From: Candidatus Latescibacterota bacterium
GTDB lineage: Bacteria > Latescibacterota > UBA2968 > UBA8231
Direction of reading: 5' to 3'
DNA: 6,278 bases
Assembly (NCBI GenBank): GCA_003529325.1
Contig: DPVW01000071.1
Span: 787 to 7,064 of the forward strand
The translations under genes were made by a program, and so were the position numbers. Positions 5,949 through 6,278 of this stretch are shown one piece after another. The notes below the pieces were generated by a model. That model searched no databases, had not been told where the DNA came from, and saw only the letters and a program-made list of their open reading frames with translations. Within the stretch, counting starts at the first letter, position 1; every line of letters starts with the position of its first letter.

Positions 5949-6278
5949 ATGACCAAGACGAAGAAACCGATAACCATCGCCCAGATACTGCGTCTGCGAA
6001 CGGTGTCGAGGAACAGCAACAATGGGCGGTCTTGGCTTATCTCATCGCCATTTCCCCCGAACTGCAGAATTCGGCCAAAGCGCGCAGGGGTCGAGCAGAT
6101 GCGCGCGGTGCGCGTGGCGATGATCGCACCCGTTCCGGGTGCCGGGGAAGGGGCGCGGGATGTCGACTCCGCCCGCGCATTATTCGAAGAATCCTGTACG
6201 ATGTGTCATGAACTGGCCGAGGTAGAGCAGTATCCGCTGCAATCGCAGCAGGATATCGCGGCTCTGTTGGCACGTATG
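5949..6278 (+). CDS. c-type cytochrome, 5' part only, possibly frameshifted
   Basis: From the ATG at 5949 this frame is open for 110 codons to the window edge. The right part is convincing: ARALFEESCTMCHELAEV contains a haem c attachment site, with Cys83, Cys86 and His87 encoded at 6195-6209, followed by helical sequence typical of small mono-haem cytochromes c. The distal haem ligand would lie beyond the window. The middle of the frame (about 6000-6087) reads as unlikely protein, rich in Pro, Arg and Asn. The frame one base earlier reads there as protein-like QQQWAVLAYLIAISPELQNS. A missing base near 5997 and an extra G in the run at 6087-6090 would join the good pieces into one protein. No clear signal peptide is seen, although haem attachment needs export. 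It could be intact with an odd linker, a pseudogene, or affected by sequence errors. Confidence 0.65.
   Translation, partial: MTKTKKPITIAQILRLRTVSRNSNNGRSWLISSPFPPNCRIRPKRAGVEQMRAVRVAMIAPVPGAGEGARDVDSARALFEESCTMCHELAEVEQYPLQSQQDIAALLARM
6195..6209 (+). other. Haem c attachment motif CTMCH
   Basis: The codons TGT ACG ATG TGT CAT encode Cys-Thr-Met-Cys-His. The two Cys would form thioether bonds to haem and the His would be the proximal iron ligand. This is the main evidence for the cytochrome call. Confidence 0.75.

Noticed and set aside
5804..6022. A minus-strand frame whose start encodes a hydrophobic stretch (MVIGFFVLVICVLLLTP) resembling a membrane segment
   Set aside because: It overlaps the C-terminal part of the PhyH gene and the cytochrome start. 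The hydrophobicity arises from reading Lys/Thr-rich codons backwards, and I see no ribosome site for it.
6037..6273. A 78-codon minus-strand frame opposite the cytochrome gene
   Set aside because: It is Arg/Pro/Ser-rich with no motif, and it opposes the haem-binding frame.

Overview
This GC-rich window looks like a gammaproteobacterial, or at least proteobacterial, chromosome fragment. The main reason is a full-length Tex transcription accessory protein of the proteobacterial type. The genes are packed tightly, with overlapping start and stop codons. There is no rRNA, tRNA, CRISPR array, insertion sequence or phage gene. Taxonomy below that level cannot be read from the window.

Layout, left to right. 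(1) Positions 1-174 (+) are the last 57 codons of a gene for a probable membrane protein that I do not recognise. It runs convergently into tex. (2) A four-gene leftward operon covers 189-5039. In transcription order it holds a phytanoyl-CoA dioxygenase (PhyH)-family 2-oxoglutarate/Fe(II) oxygenase (5039-4155), a JmjC/cupin-like 2-oxoglutarate/Fe(II) oxygenase (4158-3340), an extended short-chain dehydrogenase/epimerase (3353-2328) and tex (2327-189). The junctions are a 4-base ATGA overlap, a 14-base overlap, and a TGA stop directly abutting a TTG start. These suggest one transcript with translational coupling. (3) Positions 5040-5100 form a 61-base divergent intergenic region. (4) A second PhyH-family oxygenase (5101-5934, +) is followed 14 bases later by the start of a c-type cytochrome gene with a CxxCH haem site. 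That gene runs off the right edge and shows signs of two compensating frame changes.

The main point of interest is the cluster of three non-identical 2-oxoglutarate/Fe(II) oxygenases and one NAD(P)-dependent sugar-epimerase-like enzyme around one divergent promoter region. All three oxygenases keep the HxD...H metal triad. Both PhyH proteins keep an Arg 11 residues after the distal His, and the JmjC-like protein keeps a Lys 13 residues after the Asp. All three should therefore be catalytically competent. The set could be a small oxidative tailoring or catabolic pathway. No core biosynthetic enzyme, transporter or regulator is visible here, so the substrate cannot be named. That the housekeeping gene tex ends this operon is also notable.
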